Below, piece by piece: positions 1 to 10,197 of a stretch of DNA of 64,000 nucleotides; within the stretch, counting starts at the first letter, position 1, and the number at the start of each line of letters is the position of its first letter. Position numbers and translations under genes: made by a program. The notes below the pieces were generated by a model, which did no database searches, was not told the DNA's origin, and saw only the letters and a list, made by a program, of their open reading frames with translations. The DNA lies in contig JAQFVV010012397.1 of assembly GCA_028023455.1 (NCBI GenBank), positions 3,986,888-4,050,887 of the forward strand, written 5' to 3'. This stretch comes from Epiperipatus broadwayi. Its lineage: Eukaryota; Onychophora; Udeonychophora; Euonychophora; Peripatidae.

Positions 1-207
1 AATTCATCCCTGTTTATTACAAAATAAAAGTTAAAATCGATTTCAGTATCATTTTGAATTTTAGATCTTTAAGATTAGACAGGTGTCATCTACCTACTTT
101 CAGGATGAAAGCAAAACAAAAATTTATTGTTTTTTTAAAATTGTCACAAAGTGTTTTTTAACTACTAATAAAAATTATTGTATATGTATAAAATGGATAA
201 CCAGAGT

Positions 208-362
208 AGAAAAAAATAAAAAAATATTAACTACTAATACTATTTTGCCAAACATTTTCAGTACTGAGTATCAGAATCACGGTGACATATTGATTCTGGT
301 CCATGGCATCAAAAGCGTTTGGCAAAATAGTATTAGTGACTAATATTTTTTTAATTTTTTCT
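208..362. repeat. Short fold-back element (46 bp arms)
   Basis: Positions 208-253 and 317-362 are inverted copies of each other, about 43 of 46 bases matching, around a 63 bp loop. The arms end in GCCAAAC / GTTTGGC. Weaker pairing continues outward for about 20 bases. Similar 25 bp direct repeats lie outside, at 151-175 and 408-432 (both contain CTACTAATAAAAA), and may be a diverged target duplication or part of the element. No coding content and no hammerhead core were seen. The reading frame at 83-343 crosses the structure and is not a gene. Confidence 0.75.
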
Positions 363-432
363 ATTATGATTATCACATTTTAATTTACATTATTTGACAG
401 AGTTATAGTGTTATTTATCTACTAATAAAAAC

Positions 433-2750
433 TGATTTTTTTATTCAGTATAAATTTATTATTTGAGGTTCAATGTATTAGATTTAATCTGGTAGAGTAT
501 CCCATTTGGTGCAAGTTTTCTAAATTGGTCATTCTTAAATTAGAAGCTAATTTTAGCAAAGTAAAAGTGTCAAACGTTTTGCAATCACAATTTTAATACT
601 GTTCATTTTCAGATAAATGTATTAGAAAGAATGTCTTTTCCAAAATGTTAAAATTCCTTTAATTCACTCATAATTAAAGTCACTAAAATGTATAAATTCT
701 AAACTAGTGTCACACTTTAAATTAGGTTGAGTTCAAAACTTTGAAATGTTTTAAAATTCTAAGCATAGTAGAATCTTTGGATGAATTTAGGGTATATGTT
801 ATTCTTTAATGAGGATGGCCAAATAGTAGAGAAATAAGTCTGAGAATTTGTTTTGCATTAGCATCTTGTATCCATTTATTAGCAATGATATATGAATGGC
901 TCATAAATAGAGAGATGAATTAATGCTTTTAAATTACAACTTTTAGTATTAAAAAATGTGATAATACTACTTAGACAGTGAAGTTAATATCTCCAAATTA
1001 TTTGAAGATAAGTAATAAATCTTTACTTTTTTTAAAACTCAAAATACAATTTTATTAAGCATTATTTATAAACTGAGTTTTGATCTAACAATTAAGTCTC
1101 AAGTATTCAGCTTATTGTAAATTTTAACATTATTCTATTTTAATACAAAAACACTGGGTATATATAACATTTATCTGATTCAATTATTTCTTCTAATAAA
1201 TATAATATAATAAAATGTTAAATGTTAATTTCACTTACAATTAAGTAATAGAATAATTTAGTTCCTTATTTTTCCCCCATAAACGTTTTAATCCCTATAC
1301 ACTCACACATTTGTGAAATATTATTTTACTAATAGATGTAATATACGTTATAACATACATCATTATTACATCATCAAATTAAAATAAACACAAATTGAAC
1401 TATAAAATATCTTGAAGTATTTATTATAGGTGGGAATAAAATATATTGTAATATAGATGAGAATTTATCCATTACTACATTTTAAATCTATTTGTCCAAA
1501 TTAATAGCAAAATTGACATATAGTAGATAATTTTTTTTAATAAAATAATACACAGTGAGTGCATTCAAAAAAATAAATTTGATTAAATAAATCTAATAAA
1601 ATTAATTAGTCAGAACATTTAATTATGAGTAAGAAAACCAATGCTTAAGTATCAAATCTAAAACATGTTCCTAATATGTTTATAGAATAAAAATGTTTTA
1701 TTAAAAATTTACAATTAATGAGTTCACAAATATATGTAAAGTAGGATGAAATTCCTATAAAAAATAATAATAATAAAAAATATAGAACAATAATATTACT
1801 TAAAGGTAAAGTGAATTTTAAATAGCTTACTGCAAATCAATCACGTGACCAACAGACTATCAAAGAGCAAAAGTAAAGAAGAGGCCATTAATCACAAGGT
1901 TTACTTTCAATTCTATCACATGACTTCCTCAGTGATGAATCATTTGATTATTTTTTGTTTTGTTATTTAAGTAAGAATAGCAAAAAATCCATTTATTGAT
2001 CGATTAGATGCAGGTGATTTTTTACTTTCTCCAACAAGTAGTATTAAGATTTTTACTCCATAAATTTTTACAAAAGGAGTCAGATTATTTTTAGTGAATA
2101 ATGGAATTTGGATTATTTATATTATAAAAACAGTTGGCTGCATCCAAAATAAATTATGTTTTAAATTTAGCACAGCAGATAATGGTAAGTGAAATTCCTT
2201 TGTTTATTTTATGTATACATGTATAATACACCTTAATAAAGTTAGAATCCTCACAATTTATGTCTTAGATTAAACAATAAGATGCTAAAGCAGTCATATC
2301 AGAAGACTAATAAACAATATATAACTCTCATCAGTGATTTTCAAATACTATTGCATGATCATAATACTTCATTGTCTAAACAATCTCACCTGTTCTCAGG
2401 CAAAAATATGCATACATACATATTAGCTAATAACTCCTTAATATAATTTACTAATGTTGTTGATGTTTTAAAAAATTATATTTTATTATTTATTTATTTA
2501 TTTATTAAAATTTAGACTAATATTAATTTATTTCAGCATCTTAATATTTAGAATTAGCATGAAAGGTTTTTAAATTATTTTTCTCTCTATCTGCACATGT
2601 ATATAAACTTCCATTTCTAATAATCATTTTTATCACTACTCTTCTTTAAAAATTATTCTTCAAATATAAATCGTGATAAACAGAGCAGCCAAAAATTCAA
2701 AAAATATTAATCACAATGAACAATTTTTCAAGCACTTGCGGTACAGCATA
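433..2750. other. AT-rich sequence, no feature recognised
   Basis: No open frame of note, no RNA gene and no repeat shared with the rest of the window was found. A short pure (TTTA)n stretch lies near 2487-2505. Confidence 0.6.
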
Positions 2751-3502
2751 CCAGAATCAAGGCAATTTTTGGAACTGAATGGTTAATATTCCAGTGCACA
2801 TTCAGTGAAATCCTAGTGTTATGCTGATTAATAAAATTTTTAGACCTCACAATAAATCAAGCCTCTTTCAACTTCCTCTTTCTATCATTTGATTCATTGG
2901 AAAACAGTAGTAATATTTTAAGGATAAAACTCATGTCCACAACTATTTTCATGACTAGAAAAAACAGAATTATCTTGTAAATCATTTTTAGACTTTTTGT
3001 ACTGATAAACATGCTGTTGTAATTGTATTTAAACATTTGCCTTCATTTCTCCAATAATAAATAGCATGACAACCAATTTTTTTGCAGGCAATGGAATAAA
3101 CCATTTTATATCTATTTATTACTTTAACACCATACTTTGAATTATTTATTAGTCTATTTAAACACAAAGGTGAATGGAAACTTATATTATAATCTTTACC
3201 AATTATATTTTTCAATTTCTTACTTATAGATGGCACATAAGCTAAAGAAAACCACTTTTTGATCATTTTATTATTTACATCCACTTTATGTTTAGACTTC
3301 ATATTATTATAAAAAAAAAACTCAACTATCTATGTAATATAGTTTTTTTTGTATCCCACACCTATCAAGTCATCAATATAATCCTCAATATTCCTTTTTC
3401 TATTTGTTTCAAATTTACAAAGATGCAAATTTCAATACAAAAAACTCTTGAATCCAGCCATTTTATAATTCAAAGGAACATTCGATAATGGATGTATAAA
3501 AC

Positions 3503-4010
3503 TTTATAAACAAAGCAAAACTCTCCATACAGTAGTGCCACCCTGTGCCAAACAGAGTAATCAATGAATTCCAGAAGGCTTGTGCATAAAATCCCTATCT
3601 AATGCCTACTCATCCAATATCCCCAGACTAGTTTCTGGCTTGTGGCCATCTCAGTGAGGAGCTTTGGATCTGAGAGCATTGCACCTAGATCTTAGGATCT
3701 AATGCAACTCTCCAGCACCCACTTTTTATCTTTATTTAACTACAAAACCATGAGAATGAAATTGAAAACACAAATATATTTTCAATCTAAGCTCAATAAC
3801 TTATATAGTCATATGGGTCTGAACTTAGTTCAACACCCATACATTTTGGTGTCTTTGGTTCTTTAACAACCACAGCCACCACTATCCTATTAGACAGGAT
3901 TGGTGTTAAACCATTAAGCATCACATGATCACTACCTCTGTATGGAGAGTTTTGCTTTGTTTATAAACAATTATGTGCTAGTATAAGAGATAGTGATCAT
4001 GTGATGCTTA
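3503..4010 (-). mobile_element. Family 1 hammerhead-bearing repeat inserted in the PLE
   Basis: This unit is shared with 9232-10184 and 38214-38829. It is flanked by an exact 11 bp duplication, ATGTATAAAAC at 3492-3502 and 4011-4021, so it inserted after the PLE. The main unit (about 3524-3912) is in reverse orientation. Its outer 27 bp (3503-3529, CAAAACTCTCCATA side) recurs inverted at 3942-3970, and a second inverted pair (ATCACATGATCACTA / TAGTGATCATGTGAT) lies at 3918-3936 and 3990-4010. The hammerhead-like core at 3625-3655 is damaged: the minus-strand box reads CTGAGAT instead of CTGATGA, but GAAAC and the GTC triplet remain. Confidence 0.85.
3619..3661 (-). ncRNA. Hammerhead-like core, damaged (family 1)
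   Basis: On the minus strand, upstream TCCTCA, a broken CTGANGA box (CTGAGAT), a stem II hairpin GGCC-ACAA-GCC, GAAAC and TAGTC follow in hammerhead order, then TGGGGA, which pairs with TCCTCA. The mutated box should abolish cleavage. Confidence 0.5.
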
Positions 4011-4450
4011 ATGTATAAAACCTCTTACATCTAATGGTTTAACAAGCATTTTATACCCAAACATATTACAGCATATATATACATTTATATCGAAATACTT
4101 TAAGACATCATCATATTCAAACTCAATACTCCATGACAAACCAAAATTCTCATTTAATACATTAAACATATTCATTCACATCTTTTGATCCAGACACAAA
4201 AACATCATCCACATATCTTCTATACACTAAATCATTACTTCTTATAAATGGGTCAACAATATATTTTTTCATTTCCAACACATACAAACTGCACACACTA
4301 CCACTCACTGCCAACTTTATCGGCTAACAATTCTTCATTTGATAAAAATCCTTTCAATATGTTGCAGTAATATCACCATTAATCCACTCTAACACCTCCA
4401 TAATAAACCTGGCTTTACAAAAGTTCACATTATAATCTAAATTTTTAAAA

Positions 4451-4995
4451 AAAATTATACTTATCGATTTATTATGGTCCACCGATCCATATAGATGACT
4501 CTTGTTTATGCATGTGATTGGAAGTACTGAAGAAAATACATTAATGGATATAATATATATTTTGATACACCCAAACCTTTTCTATTAGGCAAAACATATA
4601 CTAATGTTATAGATCTATTTATGTCAATTATATAATTAACTAGTGTTTATTTGCTGCAGTGGATATTGGAGAATGAATTGTTAGCATTGTTGAAAAACAT
4701 TAATTAGATATACATATTAATAGCTACTAATTTCCGAAAACTACAACCATGTATTTAAAGTATAGTCATGGTAAAAATCATTTCACCAAACACAATATAT
4801 ATTTTCATGTTGTTTTGGCTATTATCTATGCATTTCTCATCTCATCTTTACCATGTTGCAAAATCCACTGAGTTTATATCATGATGAATGGTTGTGATAT
4901 GATAGAGTTGAGAAGCTGCTTAACAAATTAAAAAAAAACCTTTCCACAATATGATATATATATATATAAAATGTTTGTTAATTAAAATAAAATTG
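4451..4995. other. AT-rich sequence, no feature recognised
   Basis: This may hold the unrecognisable N-terminal part of the PLE, since it lies just upstream in the reading direction, but no RT motif could be read here. A short TA run lies near 4954-4968. Confidence 0.5.
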
Positions 4996-5230
4996 TAATT
5001 ATAATAAAAATAATAAATTTAACGGTAACAAACTATTATAAACAATCCTTAAATCCACAGAAGTACTTTTGGTTAATTTCTTAAACCGTCCTCAACTACC
5101 ATAACAAAAAACAAAAGCGGAAGCAAATGTCATGAGGCAGGTTTAAGAAATAAACCGAAAGTATTTCTGCGGATTTAAGGATTGTTTATAATAGTTTATT
5201 ACCATTAAATTTATTACTTTTATTATAATT
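4996..5230. repeat. Fold-back element (about 92 bp arms)
   Basis: Arms at 4996-5087 and 5140-5230 match at about 90% and enclose a 52 bp loop. The arms contain AAACAATCCTTAAATCC and its reverse complement. Differences between the arms are mostly G/A and C/T, as expected from decay after duplication. No coding content. Directly to the right (5246-5305) is a segment also found at the end of the 60567-60812 palindrome. Confidence 0.8.
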
Positions 5231-5245
5231 GTATATATATGTAAA

Positions 5246-5305
5246 TTCTAATATTCTCACAGATAAATGATGAATTCACAGTATTATTTCAGGGAGCTTC
5301 TATGA
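5246..5305 (-). repeat. Fragment related to the 60.6 kb palindrome
   Basis: The segment contains ATAAATGATGAATTCA, then CAGTATTATTTC, then GGAGCTTC. It matches the reverse complement of about 60784-60836, which is the right terminal region and flank of the third hammerhead-like palindrome. It appears to be a truncated copy of the same family's end, without the ribozyme-like core. Confidence 0.6.
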
Positions 5306-6350
5306 TTGATATAAAATTTATCATTTGCTTCTTTTTAATCTAAATTCTTAGTTTCCTAATCATAATTTAAAATAAATTGTACTGATTAAAATTTTTTTTA
5401 AAAAACATGTAAATATATTTTTAAAAAAAGTTTTCAATATACATTTATAAAAGAGAACATGTGCAAGTTGGCATTGGAGATATGTATGACTAAAAACAAT
5501 CTTTTGATAATAATAAAAGATAAAGTTGCTGATTGTATTAAATAAATTAATGCGTACATAGATTTGCACATCATATAATCATCCAGATATGTTACTCAGA
5601 GTTATTTGTAAACAGAAGCATAACAAATCATTTTAATAAAATTTCAAATACAATTTTAAAATAAATCATTATGAGTCTGCTTACAAATAATCCTGAATAA
5701 CATATTTGAATGAGAACGTTCTGTGATATGATTACAACCCCAAATGTTACATATTTAAGCAGGAATAAAAGTTATTTTCATGCTGTTGCAATTAGTAATA
5801 AGATATGCACATATACAAAAATATGTATTTCTAAAAATAATCAATTTTTTGGATAATGTAAGTTTTATATTAACTCAATCATCTTGTACACAAGGTTTAG
5901 TAACATTTGAAAATAATTACAATTATAGCTTTTCTAATTTTTTACACAGATATACTTCATTTATAACTAAATTTAATTAAAGTTTAATTGTATATATGTA
6001 AATAACATTAACAATAGCTTCAATATATATTTTCAAATTTTTTAGCTTTTTATCAATGAATCTCTCAACTTCACTATATCACAGTCATTCACTAATAAAA
6101 AGAAATTTAGGTTATACTCTCTCATTATGCATGCATTTTGTAAAACACTCTTTACTAGCAGGTGAGACAGGTATGAAACATCTGAATCTCTAGGGATGTA
6201 TAATAACTCTATATTTTCCCACTACATCACTTTTTTTGCAAAGTATATAATTTTTATTCATTAATATTCTTTCATATAAATAGAAGGGATTGTTTTTCAC
6301 AAATCAACTTAGTTTTATATTGTAATTAATTCAAATTTTTTACAATTATA
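5306..6350. other. AT-rich sequence with one weak dispersed similarity
   Basis: No gene recognised. About 6090-6240 resembles 39195-39310: both contain CATGCATTT followed by a CT-rich stretch and a later CACT-rich part. This suggests an old repeat of unknown type. Confidence 0.4.
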
Positions 6351-6356
6351 ATTTAT

Positions 6357-6752
6357 AATCACTGTCTGCCCATCCCTCATATATGTATTAACTGGGTTAT
6401 GTCCTGTACATGAAGGGTCAGATTGACTTTAGGTCAACATGGGTGTGACAAGAATCTTGGCCTCAGAGTGACCGTTGAGCATTCCATCATCAGATTTTTA
6501 ATTGGATGGATAGTTGAAGAGTTGGAGTGTGGAGTGGATTGAAGCCTGTCCATTAAAGTATGAAGATTGGCTATCTTAATATATATCTGAGCACTTATTG
6601 CATATATGTGTAGAGATGATAATCTGGGCCAACTGATGATTGCTGATTATTTATCTTTGCGACATATGTGTGTTCAAGTGTATCAGTGATATAAGATAGA
6701 GTGGTGGGTCATGTGAAAGTCTGTGTTCGTACACCCTATATATTAATTATAA
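6357..6752 (+). mobile_element. tRNA-like dispersed repeat, near full-length copy
   Basis: This roughly 400 bp sequence recurs in reverse orientation at 50187-50536 with clear similarity over most of its length (for example the block AAGTATGAAGATTGGCTATC). Parts recur at 25021-25170, 50615-50767, about 28430-28530 and 62912-63056. The 3' end is tRNA-like: a copy elsewhere reads GAGTTTGAATCCC, close to a polymerase III B box, and here it reads GTGTTCGTACACCC. A B box at the 3' end is unusual for a SINE, so the element may be a different non-autonomous type. No coding content. Confidence 0.6.
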
Positions 6753-7934
6753 TTTATAAAAAAATGTAAGATTTTGAACTTTTTCTTATTTTATCAGAAT
6801 AAATTGTTATGCCTTTAAAATATTTAATTACCAATAATTTGTAACTAATTTTGAAAACATTTTACTACACACAGCAGATAAATTAATTAATTTATTATTT
6901 AAAAGTTATTATTAATAAAAACAATATTTTCTGCAGCTACGTTTTTGTTAGTAAATTATTTTTCTCCAATTGCAGCAAGAGAACGTCCGTCTGCGGAATG
7001 AGAAAACTCAACTTTAATATTAAAAGATTTTTCCTTTTATAATTTTTTTAGCCCAAAGTGTAAATTTATTGATTTTAATAAACAAAAAAAAAAAAAGAAT
7101 TTTTAAAATTAAAAAAGAAGAAAGAAATTGCTTCCTTTGGTGATTAATAATTATTTTTTAAAAAAGAAGTGAATTTGCATTTTAACAATCTATAAAAGTC
7201 ATAAAAAATAATTAAAAAAATTTAGATAAGGTTAAAAGATAATTTCATCTTTCTTTTACAATATATTTGGCATTTGTTAAATTGTAAAAAACAAAAACAT
7301 TGTGATATTTTTTAAATAACAAGAAATGTTTTTTTAATACATAGGGTTATATATTTCTTGTTTGTTTTAAACAATAACAATTTTCTCCCATTTTTTAATC
7401 ATACATATTAAAGTATCAGAAAGTTCATACTAATTTTAAAAATAAGCAATTTGGCAAGTTTTATTTTGACAATGCATTTATGTGATGGTAGATTTATATA
7501 TTTTTTTACGTAGTCTTTTTGAATTAGTGATCCTTTCTTATTCTTATTGCTTAATGCTTTCTAATCCCTTAATGTAAAATAATTATGATTAATCAAATAT
7601 ATTCATACAATGAGACTAATTGTTATTCATGCATAATCATTGAACCAATAACTGATAGCATATTGATAATCAAATAATAAACAAATAATCAAGTTTTTGT
7701 TTAGTGTAAATAAGAACATAAAATTATGTGTTGATATGTTTTAATTACTGATATATTTTTAAATAGTAATATATCATTTTTTTGATATACGGTATTTTAT
7801 CAGTATATATAATTCTGATATTGAGAATTTTAAAGATAAAAAAGAAGCATCTGGACAAACAAGTAATGCTATTATTATATAAAAATGCATTATGAATATC
7901 AAATAATAACTTGCCACTGTTTTTGATTCTTGTC

Positions 7935-7974
<40 letters not shown>

Positions 7975-9218
7975 GAATATGATATTTATTGACTATTTAT
8001 TATATATATATAAGTATATATATATATATATATATATATAATACTTTCAATAAAAAATAAATAGTAATAAATATTGACTGGTTCTCTCTCTCTATCTCTA
8101 TAGACAACTTACTCCCAGAAAAAATAAAAGAAACTAAGAGGAAAATGAGTTTTGCAATAACTATAGAAACTAACTCACAAATTATAAGTATACTCAACAT
8201 GTTGATATTTTGAAATTTATTATCACATTTTGCAATGCTGCTTTTAATCTATTTTAAAGAAAGCTTTTTCATAAAAAAGTTCAACATTCTGGATAATAAT
8301 AGCTCTCTATTGTGTTATATCTCAATGGTAGCAAACAATATTACATCATTCTAAAGGTGCATTTGTATTTCTGCCATAATTTTTATAAAAATAAAGTGTG
8401 CTTTTTAAAGAAAACCATGCTCAAGGTCATTATAAAATACTTTTGTAGAAAAACTATTTTTTTATAGTTCACAATTATAAATACAATAAAGACCTGCTCT
8501 TGAAACATAGATTCAATATCATCAAGCTTAGTAAGATGTACGTGATGATACTGAAGTTTTTCTAATGCCACAGTATTACATTCTAAATGAGCTCATATCT
8601 AACACACAATTATGTCAGGAGAATATTGATTCTATATTTACCTTGTATAAATTCCACGAGAACAATATTTGTATATTTATCTTATATAAATGAAGTTGTT
8701 ATAAAATTCTAATAAAATACCACATCTTTTAACTTGATAAATGCAAAAATATTTTTTAAAAATTATCAAGATATTTAATTGATCCTATTTATTAATGTAA
8801 TAACAATTCAAGCCAAAAGTTGTTAAGAGATTTTCCATTACTAAATAAAAGATACCTGAGATTATTAATTATAAAGCGATTTTTCACAACATGCATTTAA
8901 AATATTAAAAGCAATTTGCAGATTATTTTTTTAATTTAAAACAATAGCACAATAATCAGACTACTGTAAGCCTATAACAATATTTTTGTTGTTATCTTCA
9001 CAAATCTATATCAAATTTTTCTGCTTGCTAAATAACATGGCTTATAAACTATTTCAAAGATAATTATTATAATAAAAAAATGAAACTATCATATATTTCT
9101 GGGTGATTCCATTTTCATTTGCAAATATCTCAGATATGGATGTAGTCAATACATTGTCTCAAACTTCTCAAATAACTGAATAAAATATATTGGCTCAAAT
9201 AATTAAAAATAAATAATG
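6753..9218. other. AT-rich sequence with TA tracts
   Basis: Apart from the tentative exon at 6976-7017, only microsatellites are seen: (TA)n at 7936-7970, 7998-8012 and 8014-8041. Open frames here are short and have no recognisable motif. Confidence 0.6.
6976..7017 (+). CDS. Possible terminal exon (very tentative)
   Basis: A good acceptor-like tract (TTTTTCTCCAATTGCAG) ends at 6975. The next 42 bases contain three CpG and read QENVRLRNEKTQL then TAA. The sense is coiled-coil-like and the composition is unlike the surroundings. A polyadenylation-like AATAAA lies at 7078-7083. There is no upstream exon to fix the phase, and a second frame (KRTSVCGMRKL...) is also open. Function unknown. It could equally be a chance sequence. 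Confidence 0.2.
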   Translation, partial: QENVRLRNEKTQL

Positions 9219-9345
9219 ATAATTTATTTGCTATTAAAACAGGCAAAACTCTATACAGTAGTGCCACTTAGTGCTAGTCAGAGTAATCAATGGATTCCAG
9301 AAGGCTTGTGCATAAAATCCCCATCTAGTGCCTACTCATCCAATA

Positions 9346-9387
9346 TCCTCAGGCTAGTTTCTGGCTTGTGGCCTTCATCAGTGAGAA
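9346..9387 (-). ncRNA. Hammerhead-like core, left arm of family 1 dimer
   Basis: Minus-strand order: CTCA, CTGATGA, hairpin AGGCC-ACAA-GCCA, GAAAC, TAGCC, TGAGGA. Stem I pairs CTCA with TGAG. The box and GAAAC are intact, but the cleavage triplet is GCC instead of GTC, so self-cleavage is probably lost. Confidence 0.6.
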
Positions 9388-9973
9388 ACCTCAGATCTGA
9401 GGGCACTGCCCCTAGATTTTAGGATTTAATGCAACCCTCCAGCAACCACCTTTTATCTCTACATAACTACAAAACTATGAGTATAAAATTGAAAACACAA
9501 TAATATTTTCAATCTAATCTCAATAGCTTATATAGTCATATGGCTCTTAACTCAGTTCAGTTCCCATACATTTTGGTGTTTTTGGCTCTTTTACAACCAT
9601 AACCACCACTATGCTATTAGGCAGGATTGGTGTTAAACCACTAAACTTTACATGATCACCATTTCTTATGCTTGCACATAACTGTTATTAAAACAGGCAA
9701 AACTCTTCATACAGTAGTGCCACTCAGTGCCTCCAATCCTGTCTAATAGGATAGTAGTGGATATGGTTGTAAAAGAGCCAAAGACACCAAAAGGTATGGG
9801 TACTGAACTGAGTTCAGACTCATATGACTATATAAGCTATTGAGCTTAGAATGAACATATTGTGTTTTCAATTTTATTCTCATAGTTTCATAGTTATGTA
9901 GAGATAAAAGGGTGACTGCTGGAGGGTTGCATTAGATCCTAAGATATAGGTGCAATGATCTCAGATCCAAGGC

Positions 9974-10015
9974 TCCTCACTGATGAAGGCCATAAGCCAG
10001 AAACTAGTCTGGGGA
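9974..10015 (+). ncRNA. Hammerhead-like ribozyme core, best family 1 copy
   Basis: TCCTCA (9974-9979) is followed by CTGATGA (9980-9986), a stem II hairpin with GGC pairing GCC (9987-9999), GAAAC (10000-10004), TAGTC (10005-10009) and TGGGGA (10010-10015), which pairs with TCCTCA over six positions including one G-U. This is type I hammerhead order with a minimal stem III (A-C pairing G-U across TA) and predicted cleavage after C10009. The closing A/A mismatch of stem II is a weakness. Activity is inferred, not shown. Confidence 0.7.
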
Positions 10016-10197
10016 TATTGGATGAGTAGACAATAGATAAAAATTTTATGCACAAGCCTTCTGGCATCCATTGATTACTCTGGCTGACTCTGAGTGGCAC
10101 TAAATATATGGAGAGCTTTGCCTGTTTTAATAACAGTTATGTGCAAGCATTAGAAATGGTGATCATGTGATGTATAGTGGTTTAATAATTTATTTGC

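Larger units (their letters stand above)
2780..4450 (-). pseudogene. Decayed Penelope-like element (RT palm, thumb and GIY-YIG), interrupted
   Basis: PLE polyproteins join a telomerase-like reverse transcriptase to a C-terminal GIY-YIG endonuclease. Read on the minus strand, the RT palm box RRYVDDVFVSG lies near 4187-4220, with YVDD at 4204-4215. Upstream is a segment ending SLYVLEMKKYIVDPF, which matches the layout of the preceding RT motif. After a gap caused by an inserted repeat (3503-4010), the thumb resumes with HPLSNVPLNYKMAGFKS near 3430-3490. A 104-codon open stretch at 2988-3302 follows, holding the linker and a degenerate GIY-YIG start (VYSIACKKIGCHAIYY). Distal similarity (SNESNDRKRKLKEA, typical of PLE C-termini) runs to about 2780. 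Several stops and frame changes make it non-functional. The N-terminal RT part is not visible upstream of about 4450. PLE assignment is firm from motif order; the family within PLEs is not determined. Confidence 0.85.
9232..10184. mobile_element. Family 1 inverted dimer with hammerhead cores (complete, 13 bp target duplication)
   Basis: This is the clearest copy of family 1. It is flanked by an exact 13 bp duplication, ATAATTTATTTGC, at 9219-9231 and 10185-10197. A left unit in reverse orientation (9232 to about 9634) and a right unit in forward orientation (about 9734-10145) form a palindrome with arms of about 400 bp. The middle (9635-9733) carries an extra direct partial copy of the left terminal sequence (GTTATTAAAACAGGCAAAAC, then CAGTAGTGCCACT). 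Both arms hold hammerhead-like cores in opposite orientation. No open frame is conserved between arms, so the element is non-autonomous. The layout recalls PLE and retrozyme partial tandem copies but is inverted. Confidence 0.85.

Noticed and set aside
1895-1960. CTGAGGA with a later GAAAG on the minus strand, hammerhead-like
   Set aside because: No stem II can be drawn between the two boxes, GAAAC is absent and no stem I pairs.
7936-8041. TA-rich tract as an origin or attachment site
   Set aside because: Plain microsatellite, like several others here, with no associated motif.
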